Shown: piece by piece, positions 15,313 to 22,287 of the stretch
Position numbering within the stretch: position 1 is the first letter of the stretch
Layout: each line of letters begins with the position of its first letter
From: Limosilactobacillus viscerum
Lineage (GTDB): Bacteria; Bacillota; Bacilli; Lactobacillales; Lactobacillaceae
Reading direction: 5' to 3'
NCBI RefSeq assembly: GCF_947387525.1
Contig: NZ_CANDNW010000003.1
Span: forward strand, 1-64,000
Length of the DNA stretch: 64,000 nucleotides
Made by a program: the position numbers and the translations under genes
Notes under the pieces: generated by a model
The model's database searches: none
What the model was told of the DNA's origin: nothing
The model's input: only the letters and a program-made list of their open reading frames with translations

Positions 15313-15484
15313 GCACTTGAATATTAAATATTTCCCATTTTTGGGGGAACAATTTTTGACCAGGTGTTCACCCAATGGCAAGGTGAAAATCAGTCAACCG
15401 CGCCCCTCCTTGGGATGACACAAGAAGTCTCATATATGGGAAGCCCCCCCATATATGACTAGGTTGTGACGGTCAAATGATGTA
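15313..15484. other. Hairpin-rich non-coding segment upstream of the polymerase
   Basis: Three inverted repeats follow one another: TTCCC/GGGAA around TTTTTG (about 15336-15351), TTCACC/GGTGAA (about 15368-15389), and a perfect 11-bp TCATATATGGG/CCCATATATGA (15430-15458) with a C-rich loop. No gene is present. The segment may terminate the upstream gene or may belong to the replication origin of the element; sequence alone does not decide. Confidence 0.55.
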
Positions 15485-16405
15485 TTACATGTTTACCACC
15501 TCCTTAAAATTAGGGTGCCTTGGTGAATTCATCCATTTGCCGTTCCAGGCTTGATTAGGAAGCTCGCCAGCAACCCCAGCCTGATAAATCTTGTCGACTG
15601 ATGGTCGTTCATCGTGGATACGAAAGTAAGCTACCATTTCACCAGTTAAAGATGCATTCAAAGCAGGCTGACGGCTGAAAATGTTTCCCGGTAGGTTTGT
15701 GGTTATCTTTCGGTGAAATCGATCAAAAGTTAGAACATCAGCCATCTCAAATTTAATTTCGTAAAACAGCGCTTGTAACAATTTCTTGTTACTAATACCC
15801 AATGAACGTGCGATCATATTAGCATCTGCAATGTCACCGCGGTCGTTCCCGTTTTTGTCCTTCCATAGAAGACCATCTGTCGGGAAGTTTAAGATTGGTT
15901 TTGGCCGTAGGAATTCCTGATACCACCAAACATTTAATGGAACAAAGTCGTGGATTAAAGTATCTTTACGATTAATTTCTTCATTTGCGGAATTGAAGGT
16001 GTAATTAACGTAGTGCTTCTGGTGGTGTTGGGAAATTCCCTGAGTAGCATTAACCTTCAATAAAGTTAACTTTGCTGGTGGCGTACTGAACAACCATCCA
16101 TACCAACTACGCTGCTGCAACAACCGAGCATAAGTAGCAGCTACTACTTGTGGCGGTTGTTTGCTTAGGTCGGGTACCTTAATATTAAGTGCATCCATTA
16201 ATGATGTTAGAGCTTTATTAGCTGCAACTCGTTGATCATGATGCTTGGAATTGATAAATAGTTTAATGGTAACTGTTTTATCGTTAAGACCGAAAGGATG
16301 GTCTTCAGTGTCAACCAGTGTCAGTAGGATCCCGTAATTTGGGTAAAGCAATGCTGCCCAAACAAGTGCAACCTTATGTTTAATAATACTTAGATCAGGA
16401 ATCAT
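15485..16405 (-). CDS. Unknown protein of the polymerase element, 306 aa
   Basis: I do not recognise this protein. It is a soluble-looking 306-residue product with many aromatic and basic residues and no signal peptide. Residues 200-235 (ADANMIARSLGISNKKLLQALF) could form a helix-turn-helix. Its ATG overlaps the preceding stop by one base (TAATG), which indicates coupled translation. It is separated from the polymerase only by the structured leader. Being the only other sizeable protein of the operon, it is the best candidate for an origin-binding or priming partner of the polymerase, but that is inference from position alone. Confidence 0.7.
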   Translation of the reverse strand: MIPDLSIIKHKVALVWAALLYPNYGILLTLVDTEDHPFGLNDKTVTIKLFINSKHHDQRVAANKALTSLMDALNIKVPDLSKQPPQVVAATYARLLQQRSWYGWLFSTPPAKLTLLKVNATQGISQHHQKHYVNYTFNSANEEINRKDTLIHDFVPLNVWWYQEFLRPKPILNFPTDGLLWKDKNGNDRGDIADANMIARSLGISNKKLLQALFYEIKFEMADVLTFDRFHRKITTNLPGNIFSRQPALNASLTGEMVAYFRIHDERPSVDKIYQAGVAGELPNQAWNGKWMNSPRHPNFKEVVNM

Positions 16406-16593
16406 TATTGTTCTCCTTCCTTATTATTACGATAAGATTTATAGAAATCGATGTAATCAGTAATAGCCCATTTAATGAGCTGTCCAACACTGCTTGGTGG
16501 GCAATTTGCTGGCCAAAAGTGATTGTCATTAATCATCTGCTGAATCGAGCGCTCTTGACAGTCATCCAATTCAACATGATATTTAGTAGACAT
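16405..16593 (-). CDS. Small protein, possible ribbon-helix-helix, 62 aa
   Basis: The 62-residue product begins with a short strand (KYHVELDD) followed by helical segments, which is compatible with a ribbon-helix-helix DNA-binding fold, though this is not certain. Its ATG follows the stop of the HTH gene without a gap, and its stop overlaps the next ATG. It is thus the second gene of a tightly packed four-gene set. The ribosome binding site GGAGGTGATC lies in the end of the upstream gene. It may regulate the operon or help the polymerase system. Confidence 0.65.
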   Translation of the reverse strand: MSTKYHVELDDCQERSIQQMINDNHFWPANCPPSSVGQLIKWAITDYIDFYKSYRNNKEGEQ

Positions 16594-16881
16594 TTAATGA
16601 TCACCTCCAGTACTAGTCATGAAATGATCAAGCTCAAGTCGACTAAAACGGTAAGTCTTGCCGATCTTCTTGTAAGGTAAATGAAGATTGGAATTTAACA
16701 TCCATTCGGTTAGAGTTTGAGTAGAGATGCCCAAATACTTAGCAGCCTGCGCTTTTGAAAGATAAGGCGGAAATTGACTATTGAGTGATGATTCCCGGGT
16801 CTGAATAATAGTACTCAGGATTTCTTCCTTGATAGCAGTAGCAAAATCATCCGGGATGGATGCCTTAGAAGTAAAATCCAT
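16594..16881 (-). CDS. HTH protein, excisionase/MerR-like, 95 aa
   Basis: The C-terminal 60 residues form an excisionase-type winged helix-turn-helix: YLSKAQAAKYLGISTQTLTE, then a wing with YKKIGKTYRFSR. Such proteins act as recombination directionality factors or as repressors. The ATG at 16881 is preferred because AAAGGGG lies 7-8 nt upstream; a longer frame reaching 16968 has no such site. It is the first gene of the leftward operon. Its promoter (TTGACA, 18 bp, TATCAT) faces that of the XRE repressor. Close to an integrase gene, an Xis role is plausible. Confidence 0.75.
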   Translation of the reverse strand: MDFTSKASIPDDFATAIKEEILSTIIQTRESSLNSQFPPYLSKAQAAKYLGISTQTLTEWMLNSNLHLPYKKIGKTYRFSRLELDHFMTSTGGDH

Positions 16882-16935
16882 ATGTGGTTGCCCCTTTCTT
16901 AATAAACCAAATGTGGCAAAACAATTTTCATAGTA

Positions 16936-16965
16936 ATGATAGAACACTTCATGTTTACTTGTCAA
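16936..16965 (-). promoter_or_regulatory. Promoter of the leftward polymerase operon
   Basis: On the minus strand TTGACA (16965-16960), an 18-bp spacer and TATCAT (16941-16936) precede the HTH gene by about 55 bp. A repeated motif GGTT(A/G)ACTTAT at 16973-16983 and 17084-17094 flanks the divergent promoters and could be the operator of the XRE repressor. Confidence 0.65.
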
Positions 16966-17039
16966 CAAGATTGGTTAACTTATTTTGGAGGATAAAGTTT
17001 CATGTTGTCTATAAAGGCAATGCAAATAATAGCGATATG

Positions 17040-17068
17040 TTGACTATAAAAGATAAATCTATTAAAAT
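17040..17068 (+). promoter_or_regulatory. Promoter of the XRE repressor gene
   Basis: TTGACT (17040-17045), a 17-bp spacer and TAAAAT (17063-17068) stand 38 bp before the ATG. One copy of the GGTT(A/G)ACTTAT repeat lies downstream of the -10 box, which would allow autoregulation. Confidence 0.65.
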
Positions 17069-17106
17069 ATAGTTAATCATTATGGTTGACTTATGGGGTG
17101 AAATAA

Positions 17107-17697
17107 ATGGATAAGAAACTAGTTGGTGAAAGGATAAAGAAGATTCGGCAAAAATTAGGAGAAAGCCAGGAAGAATTTGGTAAGCGCTTTAATCCGCCTG
17201 TTAGTAAAGCTGCCGTTTCTCGCTGGGAAAAAGGTACTGCAAAACCTGAAGACGAACGATTGAAAGCAATTGCCAAACGTGGGAATGTTTCTGTTGATTA
17301 CCTTATTTACGGAACTTCTGCGGAAAGATTTGTTAAAGCATTGAAGGAAATAGGTCTTCAGGGAAAGGTTGAGGGGTACACCAATAAAGAAGGTCGGTAT
17401 ATAAAGATAAAAGGAAACGATCATCATGCTGAAGAAGAAATTAGACGAAATAAGTTATTGAATTCTTTTAAAGATGAAATGAATATCTTTAAAGAGAGCG
17501 AACTAAATAATTTGGATTTATCAACTATTACACTTTTTTACAAATTATTTAATTATATAAAACTAGCAAATAATGATAAAGCCATGGAAAAATTAAGGGA
17601 CTTGTTTTTTTATTCTAATGGAATTGGTGATGGAATGGTTAATTATAAAAAAGATGAATCACATGAAAAGATTGATGATTTATTAAGTAATTTATAG
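17107..17697 (+). CDS. XRE-family repressor of the integrated element
   Basis: The 196-residue protein has a complete N-terminal XRE helix-turn-helix (residues 8-65, with SQEEFGKRF and SKAAVSRWEKG) and a helical C-terminal part of unknown type. It lacks the Ser/Lys protease domain of LexA/CI repressors. GGGGTG stands 7-8 nt before the ATG. The gene diverges from the polymerase operon and precedes the integrase, the usual place of a repressor that controls an integrated element. It probably switches between the two promoters in the 225-bp gap. Confidence 0.85.
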   Translation: MDKKLVGERIKKIRQKLGESQEEFGKRFNPPVSKAAVSRWEKGTAKPEDERLKAIAKRGNVSVDYLIYGTSAERFVKALKEIGLQGKVEGYTNKEGRYIKIKGNDHHAEEEIRRNKLLNSFKDEMNIFKESELNNLDLSTITLFYKLFNYIKLANNDKAMEKLRDLFFYSNGIGDGMVNYKKDESHEKIDDLLSNL

Positions 17698-17994
17698 TGC
17701 ATTTAATCAAAGTAATATAAACAGTGTAGCTTTGAAGCATATTTTCATTCACGATTAAACTATGAAGGAAGGGATCTCATATTATAAGCATGGAATAATA
17801 AGAAATATGTATTGCTATACATAGTGTTAGCAAGGAATTTAGTAACGAAAATTGGTATTATTTTTCTAAAATGGAAACAAGTAGTTAAAGTTAATATATT
17901 CATAGAATGACAGTAACGTGATCCTTAAATCATTATGTAACGATAAAGTTTCTTATTATCTGTGCTGACTTAATGATCAAAGGACTCTGAGAAT
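17698..17994. other. AT-rich gap before the integrase gene
   Basis: No gene is visible. It contains an inverted repeat TATGTA / TACATA (17806-17823) and several A/T tracts that may hold the integrase promoter and binding sites. I see no clear terminator for the repressor gene. Confidence 0.4.
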
Positions 17995-19098
17995 ATGGGA
18001 TACATTGGAACTACTGTAAAGAAGACTAATAATGGATATTATGGCTATGTTAATTATCGCGATGGTAATGGTAACCGTAAGCAACGGAAGGCTAAGGGGC
18101 GCTTTAAATTAAAGCGTGATGCTAAAGAAGCAGCAACGAAGCTTAAACTTGAACTAGAGGAATCTAATATTGATTTTATTGATATTTCATTCACTAACTA
18201 TTATCGTAAATGGTTTGAGTTGTATAAAGCAAATAAGGTCAAAAGTCATAGTGGTAAGTATCAGTACGAGCTTGTTGGTAATTATGTGGAAAAATACTTT
18301 AAGCAAAAGAAACTTAAAGATATACGCCGGAGCGATTATCAAGGCTTCATAAATTGGTATGGTAAAAATCATTCTTATGAAAGTGTTAGAAAGCTAAAGG
18401 GGGCTTGTCATACTTGTATAGATTATGCTGTGGATGATGGCATTATTAATAAGAATTTTACTAATAATGTTGAGATATCATATGATGCTAGCCGGACACG
18501 TAAGGTCGAGTATCTTAACAACAGTGAATTACAAAAGTTAAAGAAGTTCACTGTGGATAAGTTAGATCAACATTACACTAGTCGATATATGATACTTACA
18601 GCGATTTATACGGGAATGAGAAAAGGAGAAATACAGGCATTAACTTGGAATGATATTGATTTCTTACATTCTACGATTTCAATAAGCAAGTCGTGGGATG
18701 AAAAGGGGAAAGCATTCAAACCTACCAAAACAAGTTCAAGTAATCGTGTTATTAAGGTTAATCGTGAATTATTAGAATATCTTGGAGATTTAAGAGCTAA
18801 TGGTTCAACGATGGTGTTTAGAAATATGTTTGGTACTATCCCTACGTCCAATGCATTGAATAAATGCCTGCATGAGGTTATGAAGGAAGCAGGGATTCCT
18901 AAACAAGAATTTCATTTTCATTCCTTACGTCATGTACATGTTGCTTATTTAATTGGTCAAGGTATTGATATATATGCCATTAGTAAACGTTTGGGACATG
19001 CTAACGTTAATATTACTTTAAAAGTTTATGCGTATCTTGTTGATGAATTCAAAACTAAAAATGATAATGCAATTGTTGAAAAATTAGGAAATATTTAA
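17995..19098 (+). CDS. int: Tyrosine-recombinase integrase
   Basis: This 367-residue integrase should insert and excise the element by site-specific recombination. It has the N-terminal arm-binding segment and SAM-like core-binding domain (residues 1-165). The catalytic domain contains Arg in TGMRKGEIQAL, His-x-x-Arg in HSLRHVHVAY, His in LGHANVNIT and the nucleophile Tyr in KVYAYLVDE. All catalytic residues are present. AAAGGA precedes the start. Direct repeats of TGAGTCAAA just after the stop and a cluster of TTGAACCG sequences further on may be integrase-binding sites. I could not find a matching att core at the left end. Confidence 0.92.
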   Translation: MGYIGTTVKKTNNGYYGYVNYRDGNGNRKQRKAKGRFKLKRDAKEAATKLKLELEESNIDFIDISFTNYYRKWFELYKANKVKSHSGKYQYELVGNYVEKYFKQKKLKDIRRSDYQGFINWYGKNHSYESVRKLKGACHTCIDYAVDDGIINKNFTNNVEISYDASRTRKVEYLNNSELQKLKKFTVDKLDQHYTSRYMILTAIYTGMRKGEIQALTWNDIDFLHSTISISKSWDEKGKAFKPTKTSSSNRVIKVNRELLEYLGDLRANGSTMVFRNMFGTIPTSNALNKCLHEVMKEAGIPKQEFHFHSLRHVHVAYLIGQGIDIYAISKRLGHANVNITLKVYAYLVDEFKTKNDNAIVEKLGNI

Positions 19099-19121
19099 TC
19101 TGAGTCAAACTTGAGTCAAAA

Positions 19122-19162
19122 GGGGGTATAAACCTTATTAGAAAGGCTTTTTATATCCCCGT
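19122..19162 (+). terminator. Terminator after the integrase gene
   Basis: GGGGTATAAA pairs with TTTATATCCCC, with an inner CCTT/AAGG, in one long stem from 19122 to 19160. A T-rich stretch follows about 10 nt later. Confidence 0.7.
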
Positions 19163-19364
19163 GCGGGTGATTTTTTATACTTTCATTTAATTTCATAAGC
19201 CATCAATCAGTTGATATGGCGGTATTCTTTAACCGGTTCAAAGGCTGTTAAAGTTGTTTATATAAAATTTTGAACCGATTTTGAACCGTCTAAATTCAAT
19301 TTAGTTGTCGGGCGCGACTGTCACTTGCGGGTGGCAGTTTTTATTTTGCACAAAAATATCATGA
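19163..19364. other. Non-coding segment with repeated TTGAACCG motifs
   Basis: CGGTTCAAA (near 19234) and two direct TTGAACCG copies (about 19270-19290) form a small repeat cluster. A hairpin CTGTCAC / GTGGCAG followed by T5 (about 19318-19342) looks like a terminator. This may be the right attachment region of the element or the end of an older insertion. No gene is seen. Confidence 0.45.
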
Positions 19365-19376
19365 TATAATAAAAAA

Positions 19377-19599
19377 ATGCACTGGCAGCCACCAATGCAC
19401 GAGTGTAGTTATAGGAGCTGATACCCTTGAAGGTGTACTCTGTTTGCGCTTGGCTGGTGGTGTATTGCAGTACACCAGAATAAGAGCGCTTAAAGCTAAT
19501 TTATCAGCCCAACTATTGAAGTAATATTCTCTAGCACAGCCATATTATAGCATGAATTAGCGTTTCAATCGACCGTCCGGCTTTTACTGGGCGGTTTTT
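19377..19599 (+). ncRNA. Structured RNA-like element, copy 1
   Basis: A TATAAT (19365-19370) precedes a segment of about 220 nt that ends in a terminator (ACCGTCC / GGGCGGT plus T5). Conserved with copy 2 at 20453 are the first 27 nt (GCACTGGCAGCCACCAATGC...) and a hairpin region (GCGCTTGGCTGGTGGTGTAT...) with a perfect GGTGTA / TACACC stem closed by GCGCTT / AAGAGCGC. AGCTGATA also pairs with TTATCAGC. CAATGCAC can pair with GTGTATTG, joining the two conserved blocks. An opposite-strand extended -10 (TGCTATAAT, near 19550) suggests that the reverse strand is transcribed too. The function is unknown. Confidence 0.6.
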
Positions 19600-19854
19600 C
19601 TGTATAGGCTTATTTACTAAATCAAGGGCCAATAATAGTCCATTATGTTCATATCTTTCTAAATTTCTAAGAGAAATAAATAAGTGGCACTTTTCGTTTA
19701 GATATAAGTTTGTTTTGGCAAGCAACCAATTTCTTAAATCCCTTTTTTCAATTATTTCAGCATAAAGAGGGCCTTTTCTCCCAGATTCTTCCATTAATTT
19801 GAGTAAGTTTATACGTTGTTTGCGCTCATTAGTTGCATTAGTATATTCGATCAT
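19531..19854 (-). CDS. Doubtful reading frame, 107 aa
   Basis: The frame starts at an ATG without a ribosome binding site directly after the decayed IS3 orfA. It ends inside the structured element, so its last 30 residues are a translation of that RNA. Residues 1-75 are helical and could be a fragment of a real gene (QRINLLKLMEESGRKGPLYA), but I recognise no family. It is listed only because nothing else explains this stretch. Confidence 0.25.
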   Translation of the reverse strand: MIEYTNATNERKQRINLLKLMEESGRKGPLYAEIIEKRDLRNWLLAKTNLYLNEKCHLFISLRNLERYEHNGLLLALDLVNKPIQKNRPVKAGRSIETLIHAIIWLC

Positions 19855-19867
19855 CGCTTGATCGGGA

Positions 19868-20395
19868 CTAACGCTTTTGCTTTGAGGGCCCGAACAGGGT
19901 CAGCGATTTTTTTAAGATATCACGCTCCAATTTTGTGTCATGGAGCTCTTGATTTTTCTTAGCAAGTTCTTCCTTTAAGTGTTCTACTTCAGTCTTATTA
20001 GCGAGGTGACGAAGCTGTTTCTTAGTGTGTTTCACTTTTGATTTCCTACCTTTCGGGTGAGGTTATAAGGCTTTAATACCGCCTCGCTCGAATTGTGAAC
20101 GCCAAATTGAAACCTGATACGCTAGCACATCAAACCGAGCCGCCACTTCAGCCATAGACTCATCATGAGTTTGGTAGTAGTCTACCACATTTAGCTTGAA
20201 GTCAGCGGTAAACGTCCGCTTATGACGACGTGGTTTCAGCGAATTGAGCCCTGCCATTCGATATCTTTGAACCCATCTAGCAATGAGCCTTGGTCTAATA
20301 TCATATCTTTCACCAAGATCATAAGTACTCTGGGAAGTAGGAAGATATTCATGAACTATTTGTGTCTTTAGTTTTGAATTATATTTAGTCTCATA
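19868..20395 (-). pseudogene. IS3-family orfA, decayed
   Basis: Read on the minus strand, the frame encodes an IS3/IS150-type OrfA with two helix-turn-helix segments (IARWVQRYRMAGLNSL and AYQVSIWRSQFERGG). A leucine-zipper-like end follows (KLERDILKKSLTLF). A TAA at 20065-20063 interrupts it, and the start codon is lost at the junction with copy 2 of the structured element. No orfB or inverted repeats were found. The fragment lies exactly between the two copies of the structured RNA-like element. Confidence 0.75.
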
Positions 20396-20396
20396 T

Positions 20397-20426
20397 AAAA
20401 AGTGCCGTCAATTAGCGGCTTTTTTG
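20397..20426. terminator. Bidirectional terminator
   Basis: GCCG and CGGC with flanking A and T runs (AAAAAGTGCCG ... CGGCTTTTTT) form a short strong hairpin between the IS3 remnant and copy 2. Confidence 0.65.
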
Positions 20427-20452
20427 TTTTAAATGTTCTTCATACTAAAAAA

Positions 20453-20668
20453 GTGCACTGGCAACCACCAATGCACAAGTCCAACGAAAGAAGCTGATTA
20501 ATTTTGGCGATGGTCCTTGTTGCGCTTGGCTGGTGGTGTATTGCAGTACACCAGCACAAGAGCGTTACCGGTTTTCAGCATATAATATAACTTCCTCTTA
20601 CGCTATATCATAGTATGGTTTAGCGACTTGGACAACCGTCTGGCTTTCGGGCTTGGCGGTTGTCTGCT
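20453..20668 (+). ncRNA. Structured RNA-like element, copy 2
   Basis: This is a diverged copy of the element at 19377-19599. The first 25 nt and a 35-nt block around GCGCTTGGCTGGTGGTGTAT are nearly identical, while the segments between differ. Paired arms are kept: GCGCTT / AAGAGCG, GGTGTA / TACACC and AGCTGA / TCAGC. A TACTAA box precedes it, and a perfect GACAACCG / CGGTTGTC hairpin closes it at 20631-20664, though without a T run. Conservation of stems and loss of sequence elsewhere argue for an RNA. Confidence 0.6.
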
Positions 20669-21062
20669 AAATACTTTACCCTTTTTATTGTATAAATCAT
20701 TGACAGTTTTCTAATTGGCTAAGTATTTTCAATCGGGCGATATTTCGATTAAAAATGAGCTAAATGTTAATTAATCACCGTCCATTATTAGAATATCGTT
20801 TAGTAAAGCAGAAAATTTTACTAGTGCCTTTTACCGTGTTTAATATAATTAATCAAAGCAAGCGAAATAGCCGACTTTTTAAAAGCAGTCAAAGCTAAAA
20901 TTAATGATCGCAACCGTTTCCACCTTAAAATTAAAAAGTAGTTAAAACGGTATCATCGAAAAATAAGTAAAAGTCTCACAAAGCCAATAAAGCGCTTACA
21001 ACTACTGATACAATGGGAATTAAAAAATGATAAAAATCAAACAAAACACCAGAATGTGAGTA
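20669..21062. other. Non-coding gap upstream of ald with a cre site
   Basis: A cre-like sequence lies on the minus strand at 20987-21000 (TGTAAGCGCTTTAT). A 30-codon open stretch at about 20857-20942 (reading KASEIADFLKAVKAKIND) looks like a gene remnant. Nothing else is supported. Confidence 0.5.
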
Positions 21063-21089
21063 AAATCTTTTACTTTTTAGATATTGTTG

Positions 21090-21108
21090 TATAATGTAAG
21101 CGTACTCA
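21090..21108 (+). promoter_or_regulatory. ald -10 box with overlapping cre-like site
   Basis: TATAAT (21090-21095) is followed directly by TGTAAGCGTACTCA (21095-21108), which fits the cre consensus with one mismatch. It covers the expected transcription start, so CcpA could block the ald operon. The second cre at 20987 is 95 bp upstream. Confidence 0.6.
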
Positions 21109-21131
21109 AAAGAAAAGGGAGGTTTTCGAGT

Positions 21132-22241
21132 ATGAGTATGACAATTGCTGTTATTAAAGAACAAAAGGAAGGTGAAGGCCGGGTTGCTGCCACTCCTCAC
21201 AACGTTGAAGAAATGGTAAAAGCCGGTAACATTGTACTCGTTGAAAAGGATGCCGGTGCTGGTTCAGGCTTTGACGACGCCCAATACGAAAAGGCTGGGG
21301 CAAAGATTGTTTCACACGAAGATGGCTGGAAGGCTGACCTGGTAATTAAGGTTAAGGAACCAGATCCAGAAGAATACAAGTACTTCCGGAAGGGCCAAAT
21401 TGTTTGGGGCTTCCAACACCTTGCTTCTTCCAAGCCAACTGTTGATGCAATGATGAAGGCTGGTACGACTGCAATCGGTGCTGAAACCATTGTTAAGAAT
21501 GGCAAGGCAGAATTGCTGTCTGCAATGAGCCACATTGCTGGTCGTCGTTCTGTCATCATGGGTGCTTACTACCTTGAAGCACAACAGGGTGGTGAAGGGA
21601 TCCTCTTACCGGGGACTCCAGAAGTTCCTGCCGGTAACGTTGTCATCTTTGGTGGTGGTAACGCCGCCGTTGCTGCCGCTGACTTAGCTCTTGGTATGAA
21701 TTGCTCAGTTGTAATTATTGAAAAGAAGCCAGAGCGGATCGAAGAATTAAAGAAGCAATACGCTGGTAAGAACTTACGGGTTGTTGAATCAACTGAAGAC
21801 AATCTTGCAAAGGAAATCAAGGATGCAGACCTCTTCATTTCAACCATTTTGATTCCAGGTGCTCGTCCACCAAAGCTGGTTAAGGAATACATGGTTAAGT
21901 CAATGAAGAAGGGCAGTGTTATTGCTGACGTTGCCATTGACCAAGGTGGGACTGTTGAAACAATTGACCACCCAACAACCATTGATGATCCGGTATTCAC
22001 CAAGTTCGGCGTAATTCACTATGCTGTTCCTAACCAACCTGGTGCTGTTCCACGTACTGCTACAATGGCACTTGCTGCTGGTAACCTTGACTACCTTCTT
22101 GAAATTGCTGACAAGGGCATCGACGAAGCCATTAAGTCTGATGAAGCCTTGAAGAGTGGGGTTTGTGTATACGAAGGCAAGGTTACTAACAAGGGATTAG
22201 CTGATTCACTAGACCTCCCTTACACTGAATTAAATCTTTAA
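21132..22241 (+). CDS. ald: Alanine dehydrogenase
   Basis: This enzyme interconverts L-alanine and pyruvate plus ammonia using NAD. The ATG at 21132 follows GGGAGG by 9 nt and gives 369 residues, the normal family length; a longer frame from 21084 has no ribosome binding site. Visible features are the N-terminal EGRVAATPHNV signature, the catalytic segment VIKVKEPDPEE (around residues 70-80) and the Rossmann glycine loop FGGGNAAVAAADLALG. The loop reads GGGN in place of the common GxGxxG. It probably forms an operon with the threonine/serine dehydratase gene 46 bp downstream, and a cre site at its promoter suggests catabolite control. Confidence 0.92.
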   Translation: MSMTIAVIKEQKEGEGRVAATPHNVEEMVKAGNIVLVEKDAGAGSGFDDAQYEKAGAKIVSHEDGWKADLVIKVKEPDPEEYKYFRKGQIVWGFQHLASSKPTVDAMMKAGTTAIGAETIVKNGKAELLSAMSHIAGRRSVIMGAYYLEAQQGGEGILLPGTPEVPAGNVVIFGGGNAAVAAADLALGMNCSVVIIEKKPERIEELKKQYAGKNLRVVESTEDNLAKEIKDADLFISTILIPGARPPKLVKEYMVKSMKKGSVIADVAIDQGGTVETIDHPTTIDDPVFTKFGVIHYAVPNQPGAVPRTATMALAAGNLDYLLEIADKGIDEAIKSDEALKSGVCVYEGKVTNKGLADSLDLPYTELNL

Positions 22242-22287
22242 TTGGGGTTTAGACAAAGCTTAATCTAACTTTTGGAGGTCTCGTATT

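Noticed and set aside
19318-19345. End of a tRNA or tmRNA gene as integration target
   Set aside because: The hairpin before the T run lacks a T-arm GTTC motif and a CCA end; it reads as a plain terminator.
10592-19400. Direct repeats that would mark attL and attR of the polymerase element
   Set aside because: I compared the gap before the toxin locus with the sequence after the integrase by eye and found no shared core of useful length. The left end may be further away or hidden by the IS30 insertion.
19377-20668. Type III toxin-antitoxin array
   Set aside because: There is no run of short tandem repeats and no credible ToxN-like gene; the two units are 1 kb apart and separated by an IS3 remnant.
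20857-20942. Small gene reading KASEIADFLKAVKAKIND
   Set aside because: There is no start codon with a ribosome binding site and an in-frame stop lies just upstream; at best it is the tail of a lost gene.
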